Source: Toxonevra muliebris (Eukaryota; Arthropoda; Insecta; Diptera; Pallopteridae). Taken from it: a DNA stretch of 64,000 nt. The stretch is from positions 66,148,852 through 66,212,851 of the forward strand of contig OY829329.1 of NCBI GenBank assembly GCA_963691655.1, given 5' to 3'. The position numbers and the translations under genes were made by a program. Under the pieces are notes generated by a model. The model was not told where the DNA came from, did no database searches, and saw only the letters and a list, made by a program, of their open reading frames with translations. This document shows, in pieces, positions 11,589 to 23,615 of the stretch (its first letter is position 1; every line of letters starts with the position of its first letter).

Positions 11589-12039
11589 TTGAAATTTTAG
11601 TTTCTAAAAAGTAAATTTTTTCCGAATAAAAATTTTTCTCGTATTTTTTTTTTGTTTTTTTGATTTATGAAATGTATTCATCCCCATATAAAAGAACATC
11701 AATGACTTTGTGAGTGAAAATTTCATGTCAATGCCTCATTACAAAATAGCAGCTATTCTATTTTTGAGAAAGCGATTTTTATAATTTACACCTGAGTTAC
11801 AGCTTAGGCCTAGATCAGAAAATGAATGATTACTTTGAATCTGACAGCAAACAAAAACTATATATTACTTTTGGTGGCCATCATGTAATTTTTATGGAAT
11901 GATGAAATGTAAAAGTAATGAATCGCTTAGTCAGCATGTTCATCATCCTTTTTTTTATGAATGTTCCATGGACATTTCAGCATGAATACAAAAACCATAG
12001 ACAATTTTGATTTTTTGAATTACTAATCTGATTTTTTTT

Positions 12040-12620
12040 TTTTCAACTTATGTTCTGCTTTTCTGTTCTGGTATGTGTTTTAGGCTTTTATTCTAATTCT
12101 CTGTTCTGAATTTTTTGGTTGTGGTTCTAATCTGGTTCTGGTTTTCTACTCTGGGTTTTTGTTTTGATTTCTAATTTTGGTTTGTTTCTTTGGGTTTTTT
12201 CTTTGGTTTTCTGTTTTGAGATTTTGTTTTGGTTTTCTATTTTAAGATTGGTTTTCTGTTTTCAGATTTTGTTCTTGTTTTCTGCTGTATGTTTTTTTCT
12301 GAGAAGCTCTTCTGGATTTTTGTTTGGCTTTCTGTTCCAGATTCTTTTTTTTTTTGGTTCTCATTTGTGGATATCTAATGGGTTTTTTCTGTTCTGATTC
12401 TCCGTTCTTTACACCAAAGTGTACTGTTCTTTTTCTACTGCGATTCTAGTTTTTTGGTTATAATCTGAGTGTTTACATAGAAGTTTTGGGTTTTTGTTCT
12501 GGTTATCTACCTATTTAATTTCTTTTATAGTTTTCCGTTTTAGGTTTTTAATCTCATTTCAAGTCTTTAGTTTCAGTTTCTGATGAATGTTTTGGGTTTT
12601 TGCCGGTTTCGCTTTCTATT
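12040..12620. repeat. T-rich degenerate repeat (TTCTG, GGTTTT words)
   Basis: About 580 bp are built of variants of TTCTGTTCTGGTTTT on the plus strand, with almost no A-rich segments. The strand bias and the loose 10-25 bp spacing point to an old, diverged simple-sequence array. A similar A/C-rich tract of opposite strand sense occurs at 62450-62770. The plus-strand open frame here encodes only F/L/W-rich low-complexity sequence. Confidence 0.6.
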
Positions 12621-14583
12621 TTCCCTCGAATCAGTTTTAATGTATTTTTTGCCCATAGAGACCAACACCCCTAGATCTATTTAGGTTCACTCTCCATTCT
12701 AGATATATTCGGTGAATATTAAAAGTAACAAATTGTTTTGCAATAAACACTTTGCTGGTCTTAATGTTATTTCTTTTCTGACAAAACAAAAAGTCAGTTA
12801 ATCATTACAGTTTTATGAAATTAATATTTCTATAGCATTTAGGCATTTAGTATTATTGCATATATTTTTATGGACACAGTTAGCACCTAAATAAATCATA
12901 ACTACATAAATAAATAAACAAATATTTTTAAAACTTTTCTACAATATCGAACTCTGCACATATAAAATTTGCAAAAATTTCTCATAATCATTAAAAAAAA
13001 AAAAATAAAAAAAAAAAACAACCAAAATACCAAAACAAAAACAAAATTCCTGTATTTGATTTATGATGTTTCACATTAAATCTTTGACGCTTTCAAATGT
13101 ATTATAGTTGTTGTTGTTGGTAATTTTTTATTATTTTTTGTTGTAGTGAAAGTATGCTGCAAAAATTCATAAACACATAAAATAGAGAGGTGGACAAAGA
13201 ACAAGAAATACATGGAGTGGTAGAGAAAACAAGAGAGAGAGAGAGAGAGAGAGAGTAAGAATGTACTACGCCTTAAATACATAAAACTCCATAGCTTCAG
13301 GCTAGATCAAAAAAAAAAAAAACAGCAACAACTACCAACGAAATATGAGTGAAGTTTTGCAAGAGCAGAGAACACTGAAGTGGAAAGGGAGAGTGAATAG
13401 CCAGAGCGAATAGAGCGCACTGGATATTTAACCAAAAATTATAGCAAAAAAAAAAAAGTTAAAACAAAAACCAACTAAGAGAAAACAAGGAATGCGAGGT
13501 ACAGAGGTGTGGAAGGGGCAGGAGGAGTTGCAAAAAAAAAACATAGAACAAAAGCATGAAAAATGACTACAAAATTTTCAAGGAAATATAATTTTCCCAT
13601 GAATATTAGATGAATTTCACATGGATGGCGAACGGCGAAAATGTGTGGCGCGCATAGAGAACAAACGGCTTAGCTGCAGTAAAAGTAACGAGAGAGAGCG
13701 AGAAAGAAAACAATATAAATAGTGTATGGTACTGGTTTGCAATGGTTCGGACTGACTGAGGAAAAGTTGGTGGCAGTCTCTGCTGTGGCTTTTAGAGGTA
13801 ATGATTTGCACTGGAGTACATTGGTACTGGTATTGGTATTAGTGTTGGCATTGGCCGTCGCGGTATTGGGTATGGTCGGGAATAATAAATTTTTGCCAAC
13901 ATTCCGCTGTAATTGAAAATGTCGGCCATTCTTTTGGAATGACTTTAAGGAAAAATGATTGCCATATTTTGCAGTAGCAGTAAAGCAAAAGAACGGGGGA
14001 AAAAAATGTTCTGCACGTACTACACATATTTGAATGCAAAATAGTAGACTTCGTCGTATGTAGTAAAACTTGGTAAAAGTAAAAAAAAAAAAAATCAGCG
14101 GCAGGAAGAAGAATCATAAAAGAAGCTGTTGCGGCTGTGAATGACGAAGACGCCGACGACGACGACGATGCTGCTGATGATGATGAGTGGTGAATGCTGG
14201 GTATTGTATTTTTCTAGTTGAGCATATAATTATGAATGAGCATATTAAAAAACGGACACACACACAGGCACATGAGAGAAAAACGCATTAAAGTGAAAGC
14301 CACAAAATATTTAATGTTCTTCTGATACATTAAAGATTTTACTTCACAAGTTTATACCTTATACTTTAATATACATACGTACATACATATATAAATATGG
14401 ACACATAAAAGTATTTATTTGTTGATTTGTTTCTCTTGAGCAGATTTTCTTCAAATATTAGCAGTTGTGTAATATTTCGCAACAGTTATAATATAATATA
14501 CACTAGAACACAACAACAATAACAACAGTATCAATAGTCCACATTTCGCTCACTCATTTGTTTTCGCTCTCATACACACACAT
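12621..14583. other. Gene-free stretch with microsatellites
   Basis: It holds A-runs near 12990-13020, (GA)n at 13231-13253, and GAC/GAT triplets at 14140-14185. A TATA-like TATAAATA at about 13713 follows GA-rich sequence, which resembles a fly promoter, but I see no coding exon downstream to support one. Confidence 0.45.
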
Positions 14584-14718
14584 ACATACATCAGTGATGA
14601 TATTTTTGGTACTATTGTGCTTTTTTGGTACAATTAGTAACCAAAAAGTACATTGGTAGCAAAACGGCAGTTTTGGTACATTTGTATTCGAAATGCATTT
14701 TTTTTTTTTTTTTTTTTT

Positions 14719-15020
14719 GAAGTGGAACTTCTTTAGCGGGACTGTAAATTGAAAATTTGCAACGGACATCGCGTTGTTGTTGCACTCATACGAAACTAAT
14801 AAGAAACGAAATTATGCTGTTGTTAGTGATTAGCGAACGCGGTCATATGGGGATCGGCTACATACAATCATGCAGAGAGGCGACTTCTCGCAGTTTTATT
14901 TCATGTGCTTTAGTGAGAGAGCTTGATTCCATATAGCTGCTTTCCTCTCATCTGTTATATACGGGTACTTGTTAGAAATGTTTTCTAATACTTTTCAAAT
15001 AAACAACAAAGTTTCACTTC
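14719..15020. mobile_element. Small element with GAAGTGRAACTT ends
   Basis: The left boundary GAAGTGGAACTT follows a long T run. The right boundary AAGTTTCACTTC is its complement with one change. The interior (302 bp in all) is richer in GC than the flanks. Similar near-palindromic words end or punctuate other repeats in the window (23312, 23888, 35850, 35991), so this is probably one member of a MITE family. Confidence 0.45.
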
Positions 15021-15229
15021 TACTGTGAGTGCCTGCAGAGACATAATTTTTTTTTTTTTGGTTCAAAATTTGTGTCATCGAATATATTCATGCAAACATT
15101 CGCTGAATTATTTGAAAAGATTATACAATTACTTGCTTATGACGTTTTACAATCAATGCTACCAGTTTGTTCATAATTTCTTGATATTTGAGAAAGCAGA
15201 ATGTCTATAAATTTCTATCTGAAGTTTTA

Positions 15230-15780
15230 AAAGAATTTTGAGTAGTTCTAAATGTTATTGATGTGATAATATCTTTAGTCGGGGCTGAAGAAGAATTTCT
15301 AGTTGATTGAATTGATAGAAATTGAAATCAAATGCCACGTCGGTGTCGTGTGAGGTTTCATAATATATGTGAGTTTATAAGTGTGTATTTTGTTGTATAT
15401 TTTTCATTAAGCCCAGAAGTATGCAACACATAATTTTTCTATCAAAAACGGTTGTGGAATATACTTACATGTAAATGCTATAGTAGAACATATCGAAAAT
15501 TGTTTTTATTTATTGTATTGTTTTATTGCATAGTTTATTCTTTCCTAATTGGAATTGTAAAATAATTTCAATATTAGGCGATGTAGATTTGCAAAAAGCG
15601 AAGGAAGTGCGTTGAAAAGAGAGAATGAGAAATTAAGAAAAACACATGGCTGAACTTTTTTTTTTAAATAAAAACGAAAACGTTAACAAACCTTGAACTG
15701 AAAACGAAAACTTTTAGAATGAAGTAAACAACATTGGATGTTATCACATCATGTGACGAGTGCAGAAGGGACTCACTTTA
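15230..15780 (+). repeat. Dispersed repeat, copy 1 (about 550 bp)
   Basis: It aligns over most of its length with 51640-52110. Shared blocks include GGGGCTGAAG/GAGGCTGAAG, GTGTCGTGTGAGGTTTCATA, AGTATGCAACACATAATTT, AAAATTGTTTTTATTTATTG and GTGACGAGT..GAAGGGACTCA. Neither copy has a long open frame. Its termini and class are unknown. Confidence 0.85.
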
Positions 15781-15880
15781 GTTTTAAAAAAAAGAGTTTG
15801 GTTTCAATAGTTCAAATAAATCATGTTGGTTTACAATAAATTGCTATATTTATTCTGAAAATTTAGCATTTATAGATATT

Positions 15881-16054
15881 ATGGATATGGATACATTATA
15901 CAGTGAAGCAGCCAAAAAAGATGAAGCGGAAAATGCGACACAAATGTTCAAGCGTGAGTATTTCTTAGGCATTCGAGTTTATGTACGTCCTTTCAGCGAT
16001 GGAAATGACCGCAAAAAATATAAAATTCCGTTTCCAAACACAAGTGAAATCTGA
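15881..16054 (+). CDS. Small coding-like ORF of 57 codons, doubtful
   Basis: The frame starts ATG GAT ATG GAT and gives a mixed, non-repetitive peptide (starting MDMDTLYSEAAKKDEAENAT) unlike the low-complexity frames around it. A donor-like AAGC|GTGAGT occurs at 15950-15958, and an acceptor-like CCTTTCAG ends at 15996. Joining these would remove 43 bases and change the C-terminus; 43 bases is very short for a fly intron. The frame lies inside the hAT element at 14592-16504, so it may be a captured exon, a decayed transposon protein or chance. I do not recognise the product. Confidence 0.25.
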   Translation: MDMDTLYSEAAKKDEAENATQMFKREYFLGIRVYVRPFSDGNDRKKYKIPFPNTSEI

Positions 16055-16857
16055 AATCAGAAATCTGTAGTCAACCGCAACAAACGCAAAAGTTGGCTTT
16101 AAAAAGCATTGAGTTATAAATCCTATCTTCTTTTTTTTACTGCACTACACATGTACGAAACCCTCGCCCCCCTCCCCCCTTAATGTTTAAAAATAATCAA
16201 AATTACGAAAAAAGAAACATAATTGCTTACGTAGAGTAACAATCAATTAAATTTACAAATTATATCAAACCATATTTACTCAAAATTAGGATTTCAAACT
16301 TAACCGAATATTGCTTTTGACCGAAGAAGTATCCGTGGCTACAGCAAAAGAATTCTCTTCAGGGGAAAAAGCGCATCATTAGGAGTTGAGCATATCTTAC
16401 CATTAGCTATAATAGATTATTTACAATTTTCGATACATTTTTCGCTCGTTTGGTACATTTTTTTTTATTTGGTACAAAATCAAAAAATTCATTTATCATC
16501 CCTAAAGTACATACATAAGTATAGTATGTACTATACGTCACAGTGTTGTCAGTGTGAAATGATTAATGAACTGTCATTAAAAATAATAAGAAAAACTACT
16601 ACTCAAATGTTAGAAGCTTTGAGCAGCTGTTACTATTGTATTGTTACACTTCAAGAATTTGCTTAGATTTGTAATAAGTTTGTCATGAAAGCAGTGCAGA
16701 TACATAAACGAGATTATACGAGAGTAGTATCCTTCATTTGAGGGTTTCCACTGCATAAAAATGTAGTATAACCCAGAGAAGAAGCCAGCTTATGTTAAAG
16801 TGGTTGTCATCTTATTGGGAATTTACTGCTGATGACGCAGCGGCACGACTAACACAA

Positions 16858-16965
16858 GGTTAGGTGGCTATACAGCGACACACTTAAGTCAGAACGGCCA
16901 ATTGTGATACCATATGGTTGAACCTACAATTTAATGCCGGTTTCGAATGGTGGGGTGGCAATAAT
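16858..16965 (-). mobile_element. SINE family 1, 3' part, minus strand
   Basis: The reverse complement matches the tail of the SINE at 40625-40937: the CCATTCGAAACCGGC hairpin, ATTGTAGGTTCAACCATATGG, TATCACAATTGGCCGTTC, CTTAAGTGTGTCG and a CCTAACCTTG end. The tRNA-like head is missing, so the copy is 5'-truncated. Confidence 0.8.
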
Positions 16966-18239
16966 GCAAAAACCTCCAATATATATTCGTTCTACATACA
17001 GAATAGTAATGGGCATATTTGCAAACCTTGAAGCAGTGCGGCTTGTAGAACGCCCTACTTCAACCATTGCCTCTATAGACTCGCTACTTTGTCGGTACAG
17101 CAGCTGAACTAGTAGAAGGTCCTGTAGTTAGACTCTACAGGTTTGCAGTCAAGTGTACTATTTACCATATAGGCAGTAGACAGTAGCATGTCCTTTGTAA
17201 CAGATTTTTCCCTGTGTTGCCATACAAATTTTTGAACACAGTGTTTGTTGTTATATGAAACGAAATAGCAAAATTAATCTTTAACAAAACGAATTAGGTA
17301 ATCTATTATGAAGAATTTTCTATCTCGTATTTAATTAAATTATTAATTTTTAGAAAATTTGATGAGTGTATTAAGTATTTCTATGTTTTAGCTACCGCTT
17401 TCCTGTGCTTTATCGAACACAATAGCCAAATGAAACCAACGAACAAAAATTTATTGTATTGAGTATTTGATTAAATTCTAAATTTACGTAATAAATTTCA
17501 TTTTATACTGACTATTTAGAATATTTAAAAAAAAAAAAACAAAATCAATTTACTACTATGACTACTACTATTTTTACTACTTAAAGCAACCCATACTCAA
17601 TTTTTGACTGCGGCAGAGCAGAGCACTCTCTGAGAGAAAGAGAGAGAGAGAGAGTGAGAGAGCACAGTTATTAGGTAGACAGTATTATATGGCAGCCTAA
17701 AGCTCTATTCATTCAGAGTCGACCGCCATTTAAATAAATGGCATACTATCCCATTCATACAATTCATTATAGACCGCACATACACATATGCATATATATA
17801 CACAAATACTTACACACATATATATAAGCACATAAATATGATATGTACGTGTATAAAATACACTTGCTGTCATATTTGCTAAAAAATGTTAACTTATGCT
17901 TTGGATTTTATACATTTTATCTACAAATATTTATATATGTATGTATGTGTGTAAGCTAAAGTATCCAAGAGGGAAAGTTTGGGGTTAAAAACCAACTTAA
18001 ACGATGGAAATTTCATACATTTTAATCGCGTGACCATGAAAAAAAAACAAAATGTTAAGGTACCCAAAATGTTAAAATTTGAGAAACATCGATTTTTTTT
18101 TGGTTTCTGGTTTTTGAGTTCTTTATAGATTCAAGAATACTCTTCTAAAATATTAGTGAAGAATTCAAAGTAAAACGTGGTGTACTAAAAAAGAGACCTA
18201 ACTTCTGACTAAAAGCAAGTTTCCGAAGTAAACAATTAT
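16966..18239. other. Gene-free stretch with microsatellites
   Basis: It is AT-rich, with A-runs near 17528 and (GA)n at 17636-17662. Nothing else was recognised. Confidence 0.5.
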
Positions 18240-18760
18240 TTGGCTTCAAAATCGTTACTCAGGAGTTTTCATGATCGCTGATTATGAATCTGCCATACGA
18301 TTTTTAAAACTCAAAATAGCGAGTTTTTAAAAATTGTTCAGATTCATTTAAAACTCATTATTGGGGGGGTTTCTGGGGACCGAATCTGAAATCGGATTCT
18401 CAAAACTCAAAATGGCCGACTATTTTCAAAGTTCATCAGAAACACTTGAAACTCGTTATTTGGGAGGTTTTAGGGTCGCTGATTACAAATCTGGCTTTAA
18501 ATTTGTAACCAGTGACCCCAAAAATTTCCTAGTAACGAGTTTCAAGCTAATCCGATCAATTTTATAAAATTCTTCTGCCATATTTCCATCCGCCATTTTG
18601 AATTTTCAAAATGTTAGACCAAGTTCGTAATCAGCGACCCCGAAAACCCACCCATTAAAGGGTTTCAAGTTAATCATATCAAGTTTTGAAAAAAAATTTT
18701 TCGCCATATTGGATCCACCATTTTGAATTTTGAAAAACTGACATCAGATTTGTAATCACC
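18240..18760. repeat. Inverted-repeat element with GTCGCTGATTAC words
   Basis: The sequence around CTTGAAACTCGTTA..AGGGTCGCTGATTACAAAT (about 18446-18496) is followed by its imperfect complement (TTGTAACCAGTGACCCC..AACGAGTTTCAAG, about 18506-18553). Further diverged copies in both senses lie at 18250-18400 and 18620-18760. The whole looks like a palindromic MITE or a stack of several. An open frame across it is low in information. Confidence 0.65.
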
Positions 18761-19475
18761 ATACTATTTTTTATCAGAATCGCTAAAAAACATGTTTTTA
18801 GACGTTAAAAACCGAAGAAACTCGCATAGCTCAAGCTAACAGAAGGAGCGGAGAACATTCTAAACAATCACATACAGCGAGAAAAAAGGCCGAATCGGAG
18901 CATCTAAAGAAGCTGACAGAACTTGAAGACCTTGAATATGCACCAGAGATGGCTATTTGCACAAAAAAATCATTTCCTTAATTTTTAACGTAAAAATTTA
19001 TTGAAAAAAACTTTGAACGCGTTTTTTTTTAAATGATGTTTTTTAAACTAGTGGGGCTGATCTCTATCGTTTTACTGAAATGATTTTGAAAACCTAAAGT
19101 GCGTTTGATTTGTTATCATCACGGCTATAAGTGAAATCTTAAAAATTGGAATATTCCCACCCCTTCCCTCCCCCTTTTTTTATGAGAGATTCTAAGTAAA
19201 TTTCAAGTATTTTTTCTTCGTTTTTTTTTTTTTTTTTTGAGAATAAGACTTTTAAAAAAAAAGGGGGAGGATAAAGTTTCACTTTTTTGTGGTTCCACTC
19301 ATAGAAAAACTAGATATTTTGTTATTAGACAAAATTGTTTTTAATTTATGTCTTTATCGTTATTAGAAGTCTCGGAAGATGACCACCAAAAATTAACTTT
19401 TTTTGACATACCAATTTTTGTTGTGGTTTTGTTCATCAATAAGTTAAGTATTTATAACATCTCTAAGCAATTTTG

Positions 19476-20035
19476 TAATAATAGCTGCGTTTTATTCGTC
19501 AGCTAGTTTATCACGTGCGAGAAAAACGACCAAATTGTTAAGTCTCTTCTTCGTTATATTGTTATTCACAATGAAACTGCTCAGCAGTAAGAAGTGAAAC
19601 GTTTTAATAGATCCATGGCATTGCTTTTAGTTTTTACTCTTTATAAGTTGATTTAACGATTTTACCGGTGAAGGTAGACATTTCGAATCTTTTGTTTTTT
19701 TGCCAAACTGTCATGCTTCTTCTTTCACTTATGGCAATTCACAATAGAATTTGATGTAGTTAACCCAGTAATGCCTAACGGTGCCATATGGCACCTTGTC
19801 GCCGAGCCTTTCCTGAGCCAGGTTCAAAAACAATTTTTTTTTCTCAAGTTACTTTCTTGACTTATCTACTTTGGTTCCCGCTCGTCCTTAATGGGTTAAA
19901 CTACTTGTTAAGTCTACAAAACAGCTATAAATATACGTGTTATGTCTGCGGCTTTGTTGTTGTTTTCCCATACAATTATCGCCGCTAGTTATACATAACT
20001 AGAAGCAGATGACGAACAAAACGCAGCTAATATAT
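19476..20035. mobile_element. Element with TAGCTGCGTTTTRTTCGTCA ends
   Basis: The left arm (19476-19501) and right arm (20010-20035) are reverse complements over about 23 bp with one or two changes (TAGCTGCGTTTTATTCGTCA against TAGCTGCGTTTTGTTCGTCA). AGTTAT-like words follow each arm on the inside. The 560-bp interior has no transposase frame and contains a smaller TTAA-flanked MITE. The superfamily is unassigned. Confidence 0.65.
19760..19899. mobile_element. piggyBac-like MITE, 132 bp between TTAA sites
   Basis: TTAA at 19760-19763 and TTAA at 19896-19899 enclose an element whose ends both begin CCCA (CCCAGTAATG on the left, the complement of CCCATTAAGGACG on the right). TTAA targets plus a CCC-type end are characteristic of piggyBac. 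A perfect 16-bp palindrome, GGTGCCATATGGCACC, lies at 19780-19795. It sits inside the element at 19476-20035. Confidence 0.65.
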
Positions 20036-21599
20036 CATAATTTCTGAAAAAAAAAAATTCCCAAAAAAGTAAATTTTTTTTCAATTTCAAACTGGAATGT
20101 CCCCTTAAAATTCCTCCTCTTAGGAAATCTCTGGATCCGCCAGTGTGTATACATGTTCATAGTTATTTAGTTAAATTGGTGGAAATTGTTGGCTTAAACT
20201 ATGACCAAACATATTTGGGTAAAATTTTTACTCATTTTGCAGTTAAAGAGCAAGCAAACGAAAACAATAACAACCACAAGAAACGAAGAAGGTACCAGGA
20301 AAATATTATTTCTATACTTCTACATATATAGATAGTATGTATGTATTTAGTATTATTTACTACCAACTACTGCCACTACGTATACGTATATGAATTTTCT
20401 TAAAATTGCAGCCCAACATGGAACAAAAGGGTTTCAGGGTAATCTGGCAATTAGGTCGATTAACCCACAATATATAATTTATGAAAACAACCAACGAAAG
20501 TATTGAGGCTGTGTGAAATGGCAGGGCAGTGGCAACAATCTTTTGCTTTATTTTACGTTAAACTCTTTCTTCCTCTTTTCTCGTTTGCTCACACTACATA
20601 TCTCTCTCCCTCTCTCTCTCTCTCTGCCTCTTCTAAGCTATGTATATTCTCGCAACATTTTTTGGTATTTAAGAAAAAGTAAAACAAGAAGCAATGTGCT
20701 TCCATGTGGAAAAGTTGCTATTTTTTTCGAAAGGATGTGATTCAATGTATGAGTGTGTGTGTCTGTTTTTGTTTTAAGAAATATTTCGGTCAGTATGGCA
20801 TGTTTACTATTGTTTCCTTCTTTTTCATACTTTCATTTCTCTCTTTTGTATCCTTTTCTTGTATATAAATTTTATATTTTAGTTTCTGTATACGGCTATG
20901 TATGTATATTGAAAATTGAGGACATTGTCGCTTTGAATTTTTTTGTGTTCATTTACTGTCATATTTTGTCCGTCTTGTCATAAGTCAATAAAATATCTCA
21001 TGGCATGATGACACACTTTAAAAAGCACATTTTTTTTTTTAACAAACAACATAATAGTGGGTAAATATTAATACGGGGAGATAATGAAATAGGGAGTCGA
21101 AGGGCCAAAACAAAACAAAAAACACAAGCAACTTGTAAACAAAATATGCAATTAATTGTGGTTTGTCGGAAAGGGTTAATGTTTATCTACTATATACTAC
21201 TAAACACATCTCCACACATTCTGCAGTCTATAGACATTAAATAGTAATCGAAAATTTATGTGTTTTATGAAAATTCTTTTCATATGTTTTTGTTTTGTGG
21301 TAGTTTTAGGTATTTCCCATGTATTTCAAATGCTTAAAATTGAATATGTGTCCAAAAAATTGCTCAAGCATTTACTGAAGTTGAATATTTTATTTTTGAA
21401 AAAGAATAATTACTGGTCTGACCACAGCAGAAGGTGCTGAAAGAAGCAGGCAGCTCGAGATACAAATACAAAGGTTTTACTGACAGAGCTGTACAATTTC
21501 TAGTACCAGCACTTTTCAATTAGTTCTGAAACTTATCGGACTTGTACTTGATAAAGCTCATATATCAATATTTTTTCAAGTAGCTATACTGAAGGGGGT
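20036..21599. other. Gene-free stretch
   Basis: AT-rich, with (TC)n at 20602-20628 and no supported gene. A GGATCCGCCAGTG word at 20132-20144 resembles a hAT-type terminus, but no partner end was found. Confidence 0.5.
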
Positions 21600-22845
21600 C
21601 TAGCTGTGTGATATTTTTGAAAAATCGTTCTTTTTTACGTCGTGCGTTCGAAGCCCGACGCACAAATGTTCATTCAAGGTCACGGAGAAACCCACCGCAC
21701 GCATTAGTTAGCTCACTGACGGGTGTCGGATCGCTATACTGGGCAGGGGGCGCCACGAGGAGGCTGTGTGTCGACTTGAGATGGAGAAATGCAAGAATCG
21801 AGTGTGGAATCACTTAAGCCCGTCACAGACTTTACCTTGTGTCCTCCGCCCCCAAGGCGTTACGACCAAGAGTGTCACGATGCTACTGAAGAGAAAAATG
21901 GAGTATACCGAGCCACCCTGCAAACAGTTTCAACGCGAGCTCCTAAGGATCGATACAAAGAGTTGAGGAGAAAGAAAAAAACGTCTTTTCAGGCGCAAGA
22001 AACGAAAAGCTAAAAGACGTTAGTGTGACGACATCGAGATGCTTGGAGACAGGAAAGAGGTTAAAAAATTCTTCGAAAAAATAAGACACCTGCCTAACGG
22101 TTTGAAGACAGGCGCCTCTTCCTGCAAGGACGAGAAGACGGAAATCTGGCGACAGATGTCCAGGGTATTATGAGGTTATGGAGGGGACACTTCTCGCAGC
22201 TGTTTAATGGTGATGAGGGCAACAATCCCGCTATTGGGGATGCTGTTCCGAAAACCCCAATCACTGACGGCGTTGAAGTACCGCCGCCCGACTATGACGA
22301 GGTCTTAACAGTCATCGGCTCGGCTGAAAAACAATAAGGCTGGTGGTGCAGATGGCCTGTCTGCTGCTGAGCTGTTTAAGACCGGAGACGAAGAGTTCAC
22401 AAAACGCATGTACGAGCTTTTATGCAGAATATGGTCGGATGAAAGCATGCACAGTGATTGGAACCTCAGCCCACTCCACAAGAAAGGTGATTCCACGATC
22501 TGTGCCATCTACCTTGGGATAAGCTTTCTTAACATTGCCTATAAGGTCCTATCGAGCATACTGTGTGAAAGACTGAAGCCCATCGTCAACAAACTGATTG
22601 GACCTTATTAATGTGGCTTCAGGCCTGATAAATCCACCATCGACCAGATATTTACACTACGCCAAATACTGGAAAAGACCCGAGAAAAAGAAATCGACAC
22701 ACACCATCTATTTGTCGGTTGATTATAAAGCCGCCTTCGATAGCACGATTGGAAATCACCTGTACGCCCCAATGTCTGGTTTTGGTATCCCTGCAAGAGT
22801 GTCATGCTACTGGCATATATATTTATTTTTCTTACTCCTGTTAGG

Positions 22846-23086
22846 AGCATAGGGCCAATATAAAGTTCTTAAATCTACTTCTATCTAATGACAGTCGTTT
22901 GATCTCATTGAAGCTCATTCCGGTTCTTTCGATGTCTTTCTCAAGCTGCCTTCTCCATGTCTGCGCTGGTCGTCCTCTTCTTCGCCTGAGGGTTCCAATC
23001 AATAGCCTGTCTGGTGATGTCGCTAGGAGCTTTTCTTAGCGTATGGCCAATTCAGTTCCACTTGCGCTTCAAAATGGTTATATGGA
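22846..23086 (-). pseudogene. Antisense LINE 3' end inserted in the RT gene
   Basis: On the minus strand the frame RRRGRPAQTWRRQLEKDIER continues to a stop at 22848 (ending LALCS). This is the typical C-terminal tail of another non-LTR polyprotein. Upstream fragments of the same protein (WNWPY, TRQAIDWNPQ) are visible but frameshifted. It interrupts the plus-strand LINE between its VDYKAAFDS region and its YADD region. Confidence 0.75.
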
Positions 23087-23291
23087 TTGTTGTCTGATTG
23101 GTTAACGCCCACAGTCGTTCGTTGGAAATTGTTTCTGCTACTGGAATACGCTGATGATATTGACATCATTGGCACCAACGCGCGAGCAGTCAATGCAGCA
23201 TTCTTCAACTTAGAAAAAGAGTCTCATAGAGTGGGTCTAGTGGTGAACGAGGACAAAACGAAATACCTTATGTCAATAAAAAACTTAATTT

Positions 23292-23480
23292 TGTATTAAC
23301 GAACACAAGGCAGAAGTGAAACTTCTTGTGAATTAAACCAAACACAAGGAAATAACAAGCAAATGAAATTTTTCAATCGCTAAATTTTTTACTTCATTGG
23401 CTTGTGTTTTTAAATTTCATTTCCTTGTGTTTCGTTTCGTTCACAAGAAGTTTCACTTCTGCCTTGTGTTAGTTAATACA
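23292..23480. mobile_element. Palindromic MITE, 40-bp arms
   Basis: The arms at 23292-23331 and 23441-23480 are reverse complements at 39 of 40 positions (TGTATTAAC, then AACACAAGGCAGAAGTGAAA, then CTTCTTGTGA). Inner similarity continues through ACACAAGGAAAT. The element lies inside the LINE RT copy just after its NEDKTKYL motif. Confidence 0.88.
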
Positions 23481-23504
23481 CAACCAATTTTTTTTTTTTT
23501 TTGA

Positions 23505-23615
23505 TTAATGCAAGAACAAAAATTGCAACTCTGTACCGGTAATGTCGATGACATTTGTAGACGAACTCTTTTTGTGTGCGACATCTTCATGTAATTCCTT
23601 GGACATTTGCGCCAT
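23505..23615 (-). CDS. Short coding-like ORF, 36 aa, doubtful
   Basis: On the minus strand, an acceptor-like ATATTTCACACACAG is followed directly by ATGGCGCAAATG and 36 varied codons (starting MAQMSKELHEDVAHKKSSST) ending at TAA (23507-23505). A 15-base A run (minus strand) follows the stop within 2 bases. It resembles either a 5' coding exon or the end of a retrocopied transcript. It lies within the second insertion in the LINE. I do not recognise the product, and the length allows chance. Confidence 0.25.
   Translation of the reverse strand: MAQMSKELHEDVAHKKSSSTNVIDITGTELQFLFLH

Larger units (their letters stand above)
14592..16504. mobile_element. hAT-family element (GGTAC type), copy 1
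   Basis: The left end CAGTGATGATATTTTTGGTA is the same family as the left end of the 26540-27467 element. The right end is the complement of TAGGGATGATAAATG, and GGTACA words lie near both ends. The flanking octamers ACATACAT (14584-14591) and AAGTACAT (16505-16512) agree at 6 of 8 positions, compatible with an old target duplication. It carries a nested element, a dispersed repeat and a small open frame. No hAT transposase domain was recognised. Confidence 0.6.

Noticed and set aside
13690..13760. TATA-like TATAAATA after GAGA-rich sequence
   Set aside because: There is no downstream coding exon or consistent initiator to support a promoter.
14060..14192. Acidic D/A-rich frame over GAC and GAT triplets
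   Set aside because: A trinucleotide microsatellite, without a start codon or splice sites.
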